From Streptomyces sp. NBC_00287 (lineage in GTDB: Bacteria; Actinomycetota; Actinomycetes; Streptomycetales; Streptomycetaceae): a stretch of 64,000 nt of DNA. A program made the translations under genes and the position numbers. This document shows positions 14,231 through 24,100 of the stretch, one piece after another (position 1 is the stretch's first letter; each line of letters opens with the position of its first letter). The notes under the pieces were generated by a model. The model had not been told where the DNA came from and did no database searches. It was given only the letters and a program-made list of their open reading frames with translations. The stretch lies in contig NZ_CP108053.1 of assembly GCF_036173105.1 (NCBI RefSeq), positions 6,200,001 to 6,264,000 of the forward strand, written 5' to 3'.

Positions 14231-16960
14231 CTAGAGTGCGCCCTTGCGTGTGAGGTGGTTGAAGGCCAGCCAGCCCGGCAGCACGGGCAGCCACAGGGTG
14301 AGCAGTCGGAACAGCAGGACCGACGGAGCGGCGACCTCACTGGGCAGGCCGACGGCGATCAGACCGACCGTCAGGGTCGCCTCGACCGCGCCCACACCGC
14401 CCGGTGTCGGGGCGGCGGAGCCGAGCGCGTTGCCCGCGAGGAAGACCACGGCGACGCTGGCGAGGCTGATCGACGTCTGCTCGTCGCCGAACGCGCGGAT
14501 CGACGCGTCCAGGCACATCACGAAGCACGCCGTCAGCAGCAGCATGCCGCCGATGCCCGTGATCAGCTTCTGGGGCCGCTGGAGCACATCGAGCATGCGC
14601 GGCACGACGCCCGCGAAGAGCGACCGCACGCGCGTGACGACGAATTTCCGCAGGAACGGCACCGAGGTCACCACGAGCACCAGCACCGCGACCGTCAGCA
14701 GACCCGCGATGACCGTCCGGGACGGCGACAGCGACGGTGTCTTCTCCGTACCGGTCAGATAGCCGAAGGACAGCAGCATCAGGATGTGGCAGCCGAGCCC
14801 GAACAACTGGGACGCGCCCACACTTGCCACCGCGAGCCCCGGTCGCACGCCCGAGCGTTGCAGGAACCGGGTGTTGAGGGCGACCCCGCCCACCGCGGCC
14901 GGCGCGACGATCTTCACAAAGGATCCGGCGACCTGCGCCCCCACCGTCCGCATGAACGGCACCCGCTCCGGCACGAATCCGAGCAGCGCCATCGCCGCCG
15001 CGAAGTAGCTGGCCGCGGAGAACAGCACGGCCGCGGCGACCCAGCCCCATTCGGCGTTGGAGACCAGCGGGCCGAACTCGATGTGGGTGAGCTGTGTCAG
15101 CAGGAAGTACGCGCCGATGGCACCGGCGATGAAGCTGATCAGCGTGCGCGGCCGCACCCGCTCCAGACGGGCCGGTTCGACCGGCGCCTGCGGCCTGATC
15201 CGCAGCACCTCGTGCCGGATCTGGGTGAGCAGATCCTCCTCGCGCGCTTCTTCGATGGCTTCGTCGATGGCCCGCTTCTCGGCCCGCTCCTGGGCCCGTA
15301 CGGCTTTCTTGACGGCCTTTTCCAGGACGACGGGCCCGGTGTTGTCGGCGGCGGCCTCCACGCGCGCGTGCTTGGCCTGCCGGGACGCCTCCAGGACCGC
15401 CTCGCGCTCGCGCTCCGCCCGCTCCCGGGCGAGCCTGCGCAGCGTCGCGCGCGTGGAGCGCGTCAGCGCGATGGGCTGGAGCATCGGCAGACAGTCGGCC
15501 ACGGCGTCGGGGCCGAGTACGCCGACCGCCGAGGCGACGGCGCGTTCGGCGCCCACCCGGAGCCCGAGCGTCGTCACCAGCTGGGCGATGTCCATGCGCA
15601 GCAGCAGCTCGCCGGCCGCGATCTCGCCACCGCGCAGATCGGTGAGGATCACCGTGCCGGAACGATCCACCAAAATCGCGTCACCGGCGAGCCTGCGGTG
15701 CGCGATGCGCCGGGACTGCAAAGCCCGCACCTGATGCCAGGTGTTGCGCAGCAGCTCGTCGGTGATCTCCTCGTCGGCGAGTGAGTCCAGCGTGCGTCCA
15801 CCGCTGTGCTCGTAGATCAGCATGACCGCGTCGGGGCCGAGCTCGGAGGTCGCGATGAGTTTGGGCGCGTTCGCCCCGGCCGCGATGGCCGCGTAGGCGA
15901 GCAGCGCCTCCTGCTCCAGCGCCTGGCGCAGCGACTGGAGGCTGCGGCGGGTGGCGATGCCGCGCAGCGTCAGATTGCGCCATACCCGGTAGAAGAAGCC
16001 CTGTGCCTGCTGCTCACGGTCGACCACCGTGACGTCCAGTGGTGGGCCGTCCTCCAGGGTGACGAAATAGCGTCGGCCGCGGTCGCCGCTGTCGCCGTGG
16101 TCCGGGGTCTCGTCCCGGGCCGCGCTCACCGGGCGGAAGCCGACGGTCCGCAGGCCCGCCATCAGCGTCCGGCCGGTGGGACGGACATTGGGGGAGCCGA
16201 CCGCGTACAGCGTGCCGTAGGCCACGGTCCAGCCGATCAGCACCGTGAGGATGATCGAGAACGGAGTGGTGTACCCGGTGACGAGCATCGAGAAGGCGTC
16301 GAGCAGCAGCACGATCCACAGCACGGCGCGCCATCTCGGCCGGCGGGACATGCCGACGGCGGTCATGTACGCGATGACCGGGGCCAGATAGCCGTGCACC
16401 GGGTCGGTGAGGGCGTTGATGTCGCCCGGGGAGGGCTGGGTGAGCGCCTCCTGGATCGAGTCGGGGGCGGCCTTGGCGACCCAGAGATCGGTGGCGAGTG
16501 TCACACCGTGTGCGAGGACGGCGGCGAGCACACCGTCGGCGATACGCAGCCCGTCACGTTTGATCAGCCGTTCGATCGCGAACGCGACCGGCACCAGCAG
16601 GATCGCGATGCTGGAGGCCAGTCCCGCGATCTTGATGAGCAGGTCGGGCGCCTGTCCGGTGCCCTTGTTGATGTCCTGTTCGAGGCCCGAGGTGGTGCCG
16701 TGCGCGAAGGCGGCGATGGCGATCAGCACGGCCACCGCGAGGACGCCCACCAGCAGCCGCATGAGGTCGGAGGGACGGTGCACGCGCGCGGGGAGCAGCG
16801 GTTCGTCGCCCTCCACCTCGTCGGTGCGCGGCTCGTCGTACTCCGCGGGCTTGTCGGCGTCGTTCGTGGCCGCGCCCTTCCTGTCGTCAGCGGCGTCCGG
16901 GCGCGACGAAGCCTCAGAGGTGCTCTCCGCATCCTCGGGGTGCACACCCTGCTGCTTCAT
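14231..16960 (-). CDS. Flippase-like membrane protein (LPG synthase TM domain) with a pseudokinase domain
   Basis: About 909 residues. Order of parts: an acidic disordered tail of ~60 residues; five or six membrane helices to about 255; a cytoplasmic kinase-like domain at about 300-500; a basic coiled-coil stretch of repeated Glu/Arg/Ala; and a C-terminal block of seven or eight helices of the lysylphosphatidylglycerol-synthase TM (YbhN/UPF0104) type containing the AAPTPGGVGAVEA motif. The kinase-like part has HRRLAGDAILVD where HRDLxxxN is expected and TDLRG in place of DFG, and a Thr appears where the ATP-binding Lys should be, so it is probably a pseudokinase. No aminoacyl-transfer domain is present. 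A TTG at 16984 would add 8 residues. Lipid transport is inferred. Confidence 0.8.
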   Translation of the reverse strand: MKQQGVHPEDAESTSEASSRPDAADDRKGAATNDADKPAEYDEPRTDEVEGDEPLLPARVHRPSDLMRLLVGVLAVAVLIAIAAFAHGTTSGLEQDINKGTGQAPDLLIKIAGLASSIAILLVPVAFAIERLIKRDGLRIADGVLAAVLAHGVTLATDLWVAKAAPDSIQEALTQPSPGDINALTDPVHGYLAPVIAYMTAVGMSRRPRWRAVLWIVLLLDAFSMLVTGYTTPFSIILTVLIGWTVAYGTLYAVGSPNVRPTGRTLMAGLRTVGFRPVSAARDETPDHGDSGDRGRRYFVTLEDGPPLDVTVVDREQQAQGFFYRVWRNLTLRGIATRRSLQSLRQALEQEALLAYAAIAAGANAPKLIATSELGPDAVMLIYEHSGGRTLDSLADEEITDELLRNTWHQVRALQSRRIAHRRLAGDAILVDRSGTVILTDLRGGEIAAGELLLRMDIAQLVTTLGLRVGAERAVASAVGVLGPDAVADCLPMLQPIALTRSTRATLRRLARERAEREREAVLEASRQAKHARVEAAADNTGPVVLEKAVKKAVRAQERAEKRAIDEAIEEAREEDLLTQIRHEVLRIRPQAPVEPARLERVRPRTLISFIAGAIGAYFLLTQLTHIEFGPLVSNAEWGWVAAAVLFSAASYFAAAMALLGFVPERVPFMRTVGAQVAGSFVKIVAPAAVGGVALNTRFLQRSGVRPGLAVASVGASQLFGLGCHILMLLSFGYLTGTEKTPSLSPSRTVIAGLLTVAVLVLVVTSVPFLRKFVVTRVRSLFAGVVPRMLDVLQRPQKLITGIGGMLLLTACFVMCLDASIRAFGDEQTSISLASVAVVFLAGNALGSAAPTPGGVGAVEATLTVGLIAVGLPSEVAAPSVLLFRLLTLWLPVLPGWLAFNHLTRKGAL

Positions 16961-17146
16961 CTGCTCTTCTTGATCTCGTATCAACGGTCACCGCCCGCAC
17001 GATGGTGGCATGCCCCACCGACACACGGGGGCGTCAGGGTGCAGATGCGGGGGCGCACAGTCTGCCGGAAGCGCCGCCCGGGGGCGAGGGCCACGCACCG
17101 TCGCGGGCCCGTCACATTGTCGGTGGGGTGGTGCAGGATGGGGCGG

Positions 17147-17533
17147 ATGAGCGAGGAGAGCCTTCCGGAGGACGCCCACCCGGAGTACGCGGACGCGCTG
17201 CCCGAGTACGCCGAGCGGGTCCTCGAGGTCGCCGAACTGATCCCGCCGGGGCGTGTCATGACGTACGGGGACGTCGCCGAGTGGCTCCAGGAGGGCGGCC
17301 CGAGACAGGTCGGCCGGGTGATGGCCCTGTACGGCGGAGCCGTTCCGTGGTGGCGTGTCGTCCGCGCGGACGGCGTCCTGCTCCCGGGGCACGAGCTGCG
17401 GGCGCTCGGCCACTATCGCACCGAGGGCACGCCCCTGAAGCAGGCCGGCCGAACCACCGAGGGGCACCTGCCGCGCCTCGACATGAAGCGGGCGCGATGG
17501 GACGGCGGCGAACGCGCGGAAGGTCACACCTGA
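17147..17533 (+). CDS. Alkyltransferase-like (ATL) DNA-repair protein
   Basis: 128 residues with the C-terminal DNA-binding fold of O6-alkylguanine-DNA alkyltransferases: IPPGRVMTYGDVAEWL, then RQVGRVMALYGGAVPWWRVV, then LPGHELRALGHYRTEG. The catalytic PCHR motif is replaced by PWWR (residues 67-70), so the Cys is missing and it cannot accept the alkyl group. ATL proteins bind O6-alkylguanine and hand the lesion to nucleotide excision repair. It has an acidic N-terminal extension of about 20 residues. An ATG nine bases upstream is an alternative start. It is followed 257 bases later by adnAB, and Rv3204 occupies the same place in mycobacteria. Confidence 0.88.
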   Translation: MSEESLPEDAHPEYADALPEYAERVLEVAELIPPGRVMTYGDVAEWLQEGGPRQVGRVMALYGGAVPWWRVVRADGVLLPGHELRALGHYRTEGTPLKQAGRTTEGHLPRLDMKRARWDGGERAEGHT

Positions 17534-17790
17534 CAGCTTCCGCCATTCGACGGGCCGCGGTGTGACCCGTGATCCGTATGGGGGAACAGGGGCACGTCCG
17601 TGGCATGACGTACGTTCGTGAGTCGAGGGACGCATGTGACGCGAGCGCCCCGAGGGATGAATCGGAAGCCCTGCTTCCGCCGGATCCGTCGGCGTAGCGT
17701 CGGCTGCACGCGTCCCCCTCATCCCGCCGCCACCGCTCTCCACGCGCGGTGGCCGGCCAACCAGCAAACCCACCAGGACCGGCGAACCAC

Positions 17791-20700
17791 GTGAGCTCCT
17801 CTTCCTCCACCAGGCGCCTGCCGCACCCCCAGGTGCGGCAGGGGAGTCGTGGCGCTTACCGACTGGTGCGTACCCCGCCGGCCAGGGTGGACCCCCCTCG
17901 TCTGGACGCCGCCCAGCGCTCCGTGGTTGACCACGGCACCGGCCCACTGCTGGTTCTCGCAGGTCCGGGCACCGGGAAGACCACGACGCTGGTCGAGTCC
18001 GTGGCGCAGCGGATCGCCCGGGGCGGCGATCCCGCGCGCATGCTCGTGCTGACGTTCAGCCGCAAGGCGGCCGTGGAGCTGCGTGACCGTATGGCGCTGC
18101 GCACCGGTGCCGCGCGAGCGCCCCAGGCGACCACCTTCCACTCGTTCTGCTACGCCCTGGTCCGCGCCCACCAGGACAGCGAGCTGTTCGTGGAGCCGCT
18201 GCGGCTGCTGTCGGGCCCCGAGCAGGACGTGGCCGTACGCGAACTGCTCGCGGGTCAGCCGGACCTGGAGCGGCTTGGCCTCGCCCATGTGCGCTGGCCG
18301 GACGAACTGCGCGCGTGTCTGACCACCCGGGGCTTCGCCGACGAGGTCCGGGCCGTCCTCGCCCGCAGCCGCGAACTGGGCCTCGGCCCCGACGCCCTGG
18401 ACGCCTTCGCCCGCCGTATAGGCCGCCCCGACTGGCGAGCCGCGGCCGCCTTCCTCGCCGAGTACCTCGACGTCCTCGACCTCCAGGGCGTGCTCGACTA
18501 CGCCGAACTGGTCCACCGCGCGGTGCTCCTCGCCCAGCGCCCCGAGGTCGGCCGACAGCTCGCCGACCGGTACGACGCCGTCTTCGTCGACGAGTACCAG
18601 GACACCGACCCGGCCCAGGTACGGCTGCTGCACGCACTCGCCGGCGGGGGCCGCACCCTGGTCGCCTTCGGCGATCCGGACCAGTCGATCTACGCGTTCC
18701 GCGGCGCCGATGTGAACGGCATCCTGGAGTTCCCGCACGCCTTCCCGCGCGCGGACGGCCGCCCGGCGCCCGTCGCGGTCCTGCGCACCTCCCGCCGCTC
18801 CGGGGGCGCGCTGCTGGCGGCGACCCGGCTGCTGACCCAGCGAATGCCGCTGACCCGCCTTCCCGCCGAGAAGGTCCGCGCCCACCGTGAGCTCGCGCCC
18901 GTGCGAGACGGGGGGCGGGTCGAGGTGTACACGTACCCGACGCCCGGCACGGAACTGGACAACATCGCCGACATCCTGCGCAGGGCGCATCTGGAGGACG
19001 GCGTCCCGTGGCGCGAGATGGCCGTCCTGGTGCGTGCCGGCTCCCGCACGATCCCGACGGTCCGCCGCGCCCTCACCTCCGCGGGCGTCCCCCTGGACAT
19101 CGACGGCGACGACCTCGCCCTTCGCCACGAACCGGCGGTGGCGCCCCTGTTGACGGCGTTGCGGGCGGTGGCGGAGGCGGAGGCTCGGGGGAGTGACGGG
19201 GAGGCGGACGAGGATTCCGCCGAGGAGGACTCGGGCCCCTGCTGGCTCGACACCGAGACCGCTCTGACCCTCCTCGCCTCACCGCTCGCCGGCATGGACG
19301 CGGCCGACCTGCGCCGCCTCGGCCGTGCCCTGCGGGACGAGGAGCGCGCCGCCGGGGTCGCCCTGCCGCCGCCCTCGGACGAACTGCTGGCGCGGGCGCT
19401 GGCCGAGCCGGAGCGGCTGGTCGCGCACGACCCCGTGTACGCGCGTGGCGCGCAGCGGCTCGGCGCGCTGCTGCGCAAGGCCCGTGAACGCCTCGCGGGC
19501 GGCGGTACGGCCGAGGAGGCGCTCTGGGACCTGTGGGAGGGCACCCCATGGCCCGGGCGCCTGGAGCGGGCGGCCCGGCGCGGGGGAGCCGCGGGGCGCA
19601 ACGCCGACCGTGACCTGGACGCCGTATGCGCGCTGTTCGCGACCGCGGCCCGCTCCGAGGAGCGCACCGGAGGCCGCGGCGCGCTGAACTTCCTGGAGGA
19701 GATCGAGGCCGAGGACATCGCCGCCGACACCCTCACCCGGCGCGCCCTGCGCCCCGACGCCGTCCGCCTGATGACCGCCCACCGCTCCAAGGGCCTGGAA
19801 TGGCGGCTGGTTGTCGTCGCCGGTGTCCAGGAGGGCCTGTGGCCCGACCTGCGCCGCCGTGGCTCCCTGTTGGAGGCCGACCGGATCGGCCGCGACGGAC
19901 TCGCCGAACCGCTCACCCCGGGAGCGCTGCTCGCCGAGGAGCGCCGCCTGTTCTACGTGGCTGCCACGCGCGCGCGTGAGCGCCTCGTCGTCACCGCGGT
20001 GAAGGCACCCGCGGACGACGGCGACCAGCCCTCCCGCTTTCTGACCGAACTCGGCGTCGAACCCAAGGACGTCACCGGACGCCCGCGACGCCCCCTGTCG
20101 GTCGCGGCGCTGGTCGCCGAACTGCGGGCCACAACCGTGGACCCGCGCGTGTCCGACGCTCTCCGGGAAGCCGCCGCCCGCCGACTTGCCCGGCTCGCCG
20201 CGCTCGCCGACGAGGACGGCCGCCCGCTGGTCCCCTCGGCGCACCCGTACCGCTGGTGGGGCATGTTCGAGCCGACCGAGAGCAAGGTGCCGCTGCGCGA
20301 CCGCGACCAGCCCGTGGTGCTCTCCGGCAGCGCCCTCGACCAACTCGCCAACACCTGCTCCCTGCAGTGGTTCCTGGGCCGCGAGGTGAAGGCCGACGCG
20401 CCCGCCACGGTCGCCCAGGGCTTCGGCAACGTCGTACACGTCCTCGCCGACGAGGTCGCCTCCGGGCACACCCCGGCCGATCTCGCCGTCCTCATGGAGC
20501 GCCTGGACTCCGTGTGGAACGCGCTCGCCTTCGACGCGCCGTGGAAGTCGGCGCAGGAGAAGGAGAACGCGCGCGTGGCGCTCGAACGCTTCCTGAAGTG
20601 GCACGTCACGGACCGCACCGGCCGTACTCCGGTCACCAGCGAGCACGACTTCGACGTCACCCTCGAAGCGGGCGACTACGAGGTCCGTATCCGCGGCCAG

Positions 20701-21114
20701 ATGGACCGCGTCGAGGCCGACGGCGAAGGCCGCGCCTATGTCGTCGACTTCAAGACCGGTAAGCAGGCGCCGAGCTCGGCCGAGGTGGCCCGGCACCCGC
20801 AGCTCGCGGTCTATCAGCTCGCCGTCCGCGAGGGCGCCGTGGACGAGGCATTCGACGGGACGCGCCCCGAGCCGGGCGGCGCCGAACTCGTCCACCTGCG
20901 TCAGGGCGCCGCCCAGCGGGACGGCGGCGAGACGTTGCCCAAGGTGCAGGCCCAGGAACCCCTCAAAGGAGAGTGGGTGGGCGAGCTGCTGGCCACCGCC
21001 GCCGGCAAGGTCCTCGACGAGCGGTTCACGCCGACGGCAGGACAGCACTGCACGCACTGCGCGTTCCGGGCGTCGTGCAGCGCGCGCCCCGAGGGGCGGC
21101 ACGTGGTCGAGTGA
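17791..21114 (+). CDS. adnA: AdnA-type helicase-nuclease subunit (UvrD-like with PD-(D/E)XK)
   Basis: About 1107 residues. The UvrD/Rep superfamily 1 helicase core shows Walker A AGPGTGKTT, motif Ia LTFSRKAAVELRD, Walker B FVDEYQDTDPAQ, motif IV-V MTAHRSKGLEWRLV, and motif VI FYVAATRARERL. The C-terminal RecB-type nuclease has GNVVHVLADE, MDRVE, VDFKTGK and QLAVYQL. It is enclosed by four Cys (NTCSLQW upstream, then C-x2-C-x5-C in CTHCAFRASC), the pattern of a 4Fe-4S nuclease. With the next gene it forms the end-resecting AdnAB complex that replaces RecBCD/AddAB in actinobacteria. I prefer GTG 17791 over GTG 17749 because the homology is closer and no ribosome site supports the earlier one. 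Assignment as A rather than B follows gene order in mycobacteria. Confidence 0.88.
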   Translation: MSSSSSTRRLPHPQVRQGSRGAYRLVRTPPARVDPPRLDAAQRSVVDHGTGPLLVLAGPGTGKTTTLVESVAQRIARGGDPARMLVLTFSRKAAVELRDRMALRTGAARAPQATTFHSFCYALVRAHQDSELFVEPLRLLSGPEQDVAVRELLAGQPDLERLGLAHVRWPDELRACLTTRGFADEVRAVLARSRELGLGPDALDAFARRIGRPDWRAAAAFLAEYLDVLDLQGVLDYAELVHRAVLLAQRPEVGRQLADRYDAVFVDEYQDTDPAQVRLLHALAGGGRTLVAFGDPDQSIYAFRGADVNGILEFPHAFPRADGRPAPVAVLRTSRRSGGALLAATRLLTQRMPLTRLPAEKVRAHRELAPVRDGGRVEVYTYPTPGTELDNIADILRRAHLEDGVPWREMAVLVRAGSRTIPTVRRALTSAGVPLDIDGDDLALRHEPAVAPLLTALRAVAEAEARGSDGEADEDSAEEDSGPCWLDTETALTLLASPLAGMDAADLRRLGRALRDEERAAGVALPPPSDELLARALAEPERLVAHDPVYARGAQRLGALLRKARERLAGGGTAEEALWDLWEGTPWPGRLERAARRGGAAGRNADRDLDAVCALFATAARSEERTGGRGALNFLEEIEAEDIAADTLTRRALRPDAVRLMTAHRSKGLEWRLVVVAGVQEGLWPDLRRRGSLLEADRIGRDGLAEPLTPGALLAEERRLFYVAATRARERLVVTAVKAPADDGDQPSRFLTELGVEPKDVTGRPRRPLSVAALVAELRATTVDPRVSDALREAAARRLARLAALADEDGRPLVPSAHPYRWWGMFEPTESKVPLRDRDQPVVLSGSALDQLANTCSLQWFLGREVKADAPATVAQGFGNVVHVLADEVASGHTPADLAVLMERLDSVWNALAFDAPWKSAQEKENARVALERFLKWHVTDRTGRTPVTSEHDFDVTLEAGDYEVRIRGQMDRVEADGEGRAYVVDFKTGKQAPSSAEVARHPQLAVYQLAVREGAVDEAFDGTRPEPGGAELVHLRQGAAQRDGGETLPKVQAQEPLKGEWVGELLATAAGKVLDERFTPTAGQHCTHCAFRASCSARPEGRHVVE

Positions 21115-21181
21115 CGGACCGCACCCCACGTGCTGACCTGCGCTTCTTCCCTCTCGGTAGCCGATTCGGCATCGACTGTCA

Positions 21182-24100
21182 GTGAGCGCCGCTAGCCTCT
21201 CTGAGGTGCCGCCACGTATCACCGATCCCGATCAGCTCAAGGAGCTCCTCGGCATCCCGTTCACCCCGGAGCAGATGGCCTGCATCACCGCGCCGCCCGC
21301 CCCGCAGGTGATCGTGGCCGGAGCCGGGTCGGGCAAGACCACGGTGATGGCCGCGCGTGTGGTGTGGCTCGTCGGCACCGGCCAGGTCGCCCCCGAGCAG
21401 GTCCTCGGCCTGACCTTCACCAACAAGGCCGCCGGTGAACTCGCCGAGCGTGTCCGCAAGGCCCTGATCAAGGCGGGCGTCACCGACCCGGACGTCATCG
21501 ACCCCGACAACCCGCCGGGCGAGCCGGTGATCTCGACGTACCACGCCTTCGCCGGGCGCCTCCTGACCGACCACGGCCTGCGCATCGGACTCGAACCGAC
21601 GTCCCGCCTGCTCGCCGACGCCACCCGCTTCCAGCTGGCCGCGCGGGTGCTGCGCGAGGCGCCGGGCCCGTATCCGGCGCTGACCCGCTCCTTCGCGGAT
21701 CTCGTCAGCGACCTCCTCGCGCTCGACGCCGAACTCGCCGAGCACCTCGTACGCCCCGAGTCCCTGCGCGCCCATGACGCACAGCTGCTGCTCACCCTGC
21801 ACGGCGTCAAGCTCACCAACGCCGATCTGCGCAAGGTTCCCGAGACGGCCGCCGCCCGCCGCGAACTGGCCGACCTGGTGGTCCGTTACCGGGCCGCCAA
21901 GCGCGAACGTGATCTGCTCGACTTCGGCGACCAGATCGCCCTGTCCGCGCAGCTCGCGCAGATCCCCGAAGTGGGCCGGATCCTGCGCGACGAGTTCCGC
22001 GTGGTCCTCCTCGACGAGTACCAGGACACCTCCGTCGCCCAACGCATCCTGCTGGCAGGCCTGTTCGGCGGCGGCACCGGCCACCCGGTGACCGCCGTGG
22101 GCGACCCCTGCCAGGCGATCTACGGCTGGCGCGGTGCCTCCGTCGCCAACCTGGACGACTTCCCCGAGCACTTCGCGCTCGCCGACGGCCGCCCTGCCGC
22201 CCGCCAGGCACTCAGCGAGAACCGCCGCAGCGGCGGCCGCCTCCTGGACCTCGCCAACGGGCTTGCCGAGCCCCTGCGCGCCATGCACGCGGGCGTGGAG
22301 GCCCTCCGCCCGGCCCCGGGCGCCGAACGCGACGGCACGGTCCGCTGCGCCCTGTTGCGCACCCACGCCGAGGAGATCGACTGGATCGCCGACTCCGTCG
22401 CCCACCTCGTGAACACCGGCAAGGCGCCCGGCGAGATCGCCGTCCTGTGCCGTACGGCCACCGACTTCGCCGAGATCCAGGGCGCACTGGTGGGCCGGGA
22501 CGTCCCGGTCGAGGTGGTCGGCCTGTCCGGGCTGCTGCATCTGCCCGAGATCGCCGACCTGGTCGCCGTCTGCGAGGTGCTTCAGGACCCTGGCGCCAAC
22601 GCCTCCCTGGTGCGCGTGCTGACCGGCCCCCGCTGGCGCATCGGCCCCCGCGACCTCGCCCTCCTGGGGCGCCGCGCCCGACGTCTGGTGTCCCACGCAC
22701 GCGTGGACGGCGACGACGACCCGGACCGCCGGCTCGCCGAGGCCGTCGAGGGGGTCGACCCCGCCGAGGTGATATCGCTCGCGGACGCCCTCGACACGTT
22801 CCTGGAGACACCCCTCGACGGCGCCGGGGACGACGACGGGCTGCCCTTCTCGCCGGACGCGCGCGTGCGCTTCGCGCGCCTGGCCACCGAACTGCGCGAC
22901 CTGCGCCGCTCGCTGTCCGACCCGCTGATGGACGTCCTGCACCGGGTCCTCGCCGTCACCGGCCTGGAGGTCGAGCTGTCGGCGTCCCCGCACGCCCTGG
23001 CCGCCCGCCGCCGCGAGACCCTGTCGAACTTCCTGGACATCGCCGCCTCCTTCGCCGCGGGCGACGGCGAGGCCTCCCTGCTCGCCTTCCTCGGCTTCCT
23101 GCGCACGGCCGCCCAGTACGAGAAGGGCCTCGACAATGCCCTCCCGGGCGGCGAGAACACCGTCAAGGTGCTCACCGCGCACAAGTCCAAGGGCCTCGAA
23201 TGGGACGTCGTCGCCGTCCCGGGTCTGGTCACCGGCACCTTCCCGAGCACCCAGGGCCGCGAGAAATGGACTTCCCAGGGCAAGGTGCTGCCCCACGCCC
23301 TGCGCGGCGACGCCGACACCCTGCCCGACGTCGATTCCTGGGACTCACGCGGCCTGAAGGCCTTCCACGAGGCCATGAAGGAGCACCAGCACACCGAGGA
23401 ACTCCGCCTCGGCTACGTCACCTTCACCCGCCCCCGCTCCCTGCTGCTCGGCTCCGGCCACTGGTGGGGCCCCAGCCAGAAGAAGCCCCGCGGACCCTCC
23501 GACTTCCTCCGGGACCTCCACGACCACTGCGCGGCCGGGTACGGCGAGATCGAGGCCTGGGCGGACGAGCCCGCCGAGGACGAGGAGAACCCGGCGCTCC
23601 ACGCGCGGGACGTCGATCAGGTGTGGCCCCTTCCCCTGGACGACACGGCGCTGGCCCGGCGCAGGGCGGCCGCCGAGACGGTCCTCGCCCACCTGGAGGA
23701 CCTCGCCTCCCACGAGGACGGCCACCCCGCCGCCGCGCACGACCCGGACACCTACGACGACCCGGACTGGCCCCCGCCGCCGGACGACGAAGCCCTCGAC
23801 ACCGCCCCCGACGAGGACCCGCTCTTCGACGACGACCCGGCCGACTGGGACTCCTGGACCGCCGACCGCCCGACCGTCCCCCACCAGGCGGCGCCCCCCG
23901 AGCCGGAGCCGACCCACACCCGCCTCACCCCGGAAGAGGCCCGCACCATCGCCTCCTGGGACCGGGACCTCGACGCCCTCACCGGAGAGCTCCTCCGCGC
24001 GCGGGACAGCGTCACCGACGTACCCCTGCCGGCCTCCCTGACCGCCTCCCAGGTGCTGCGCCTGGCCGCGGACCCGGACGGACTGGCTCAGGAGCTGGCC

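Noticed and set aside
14158..14340. 61-codon N-terminal extension of the second secreted hydrolase
   Set aside because: Cys/Arg-rich and not signal-like; the proper lipoprotein signal starts at 14157.
13799..15784. Long plus-strand open frame, His/Arg/Asp-rich
   Set aside because: Antisense to the secreted hydrolase and flippase genes whose protein features are clear; low-complexity composition.
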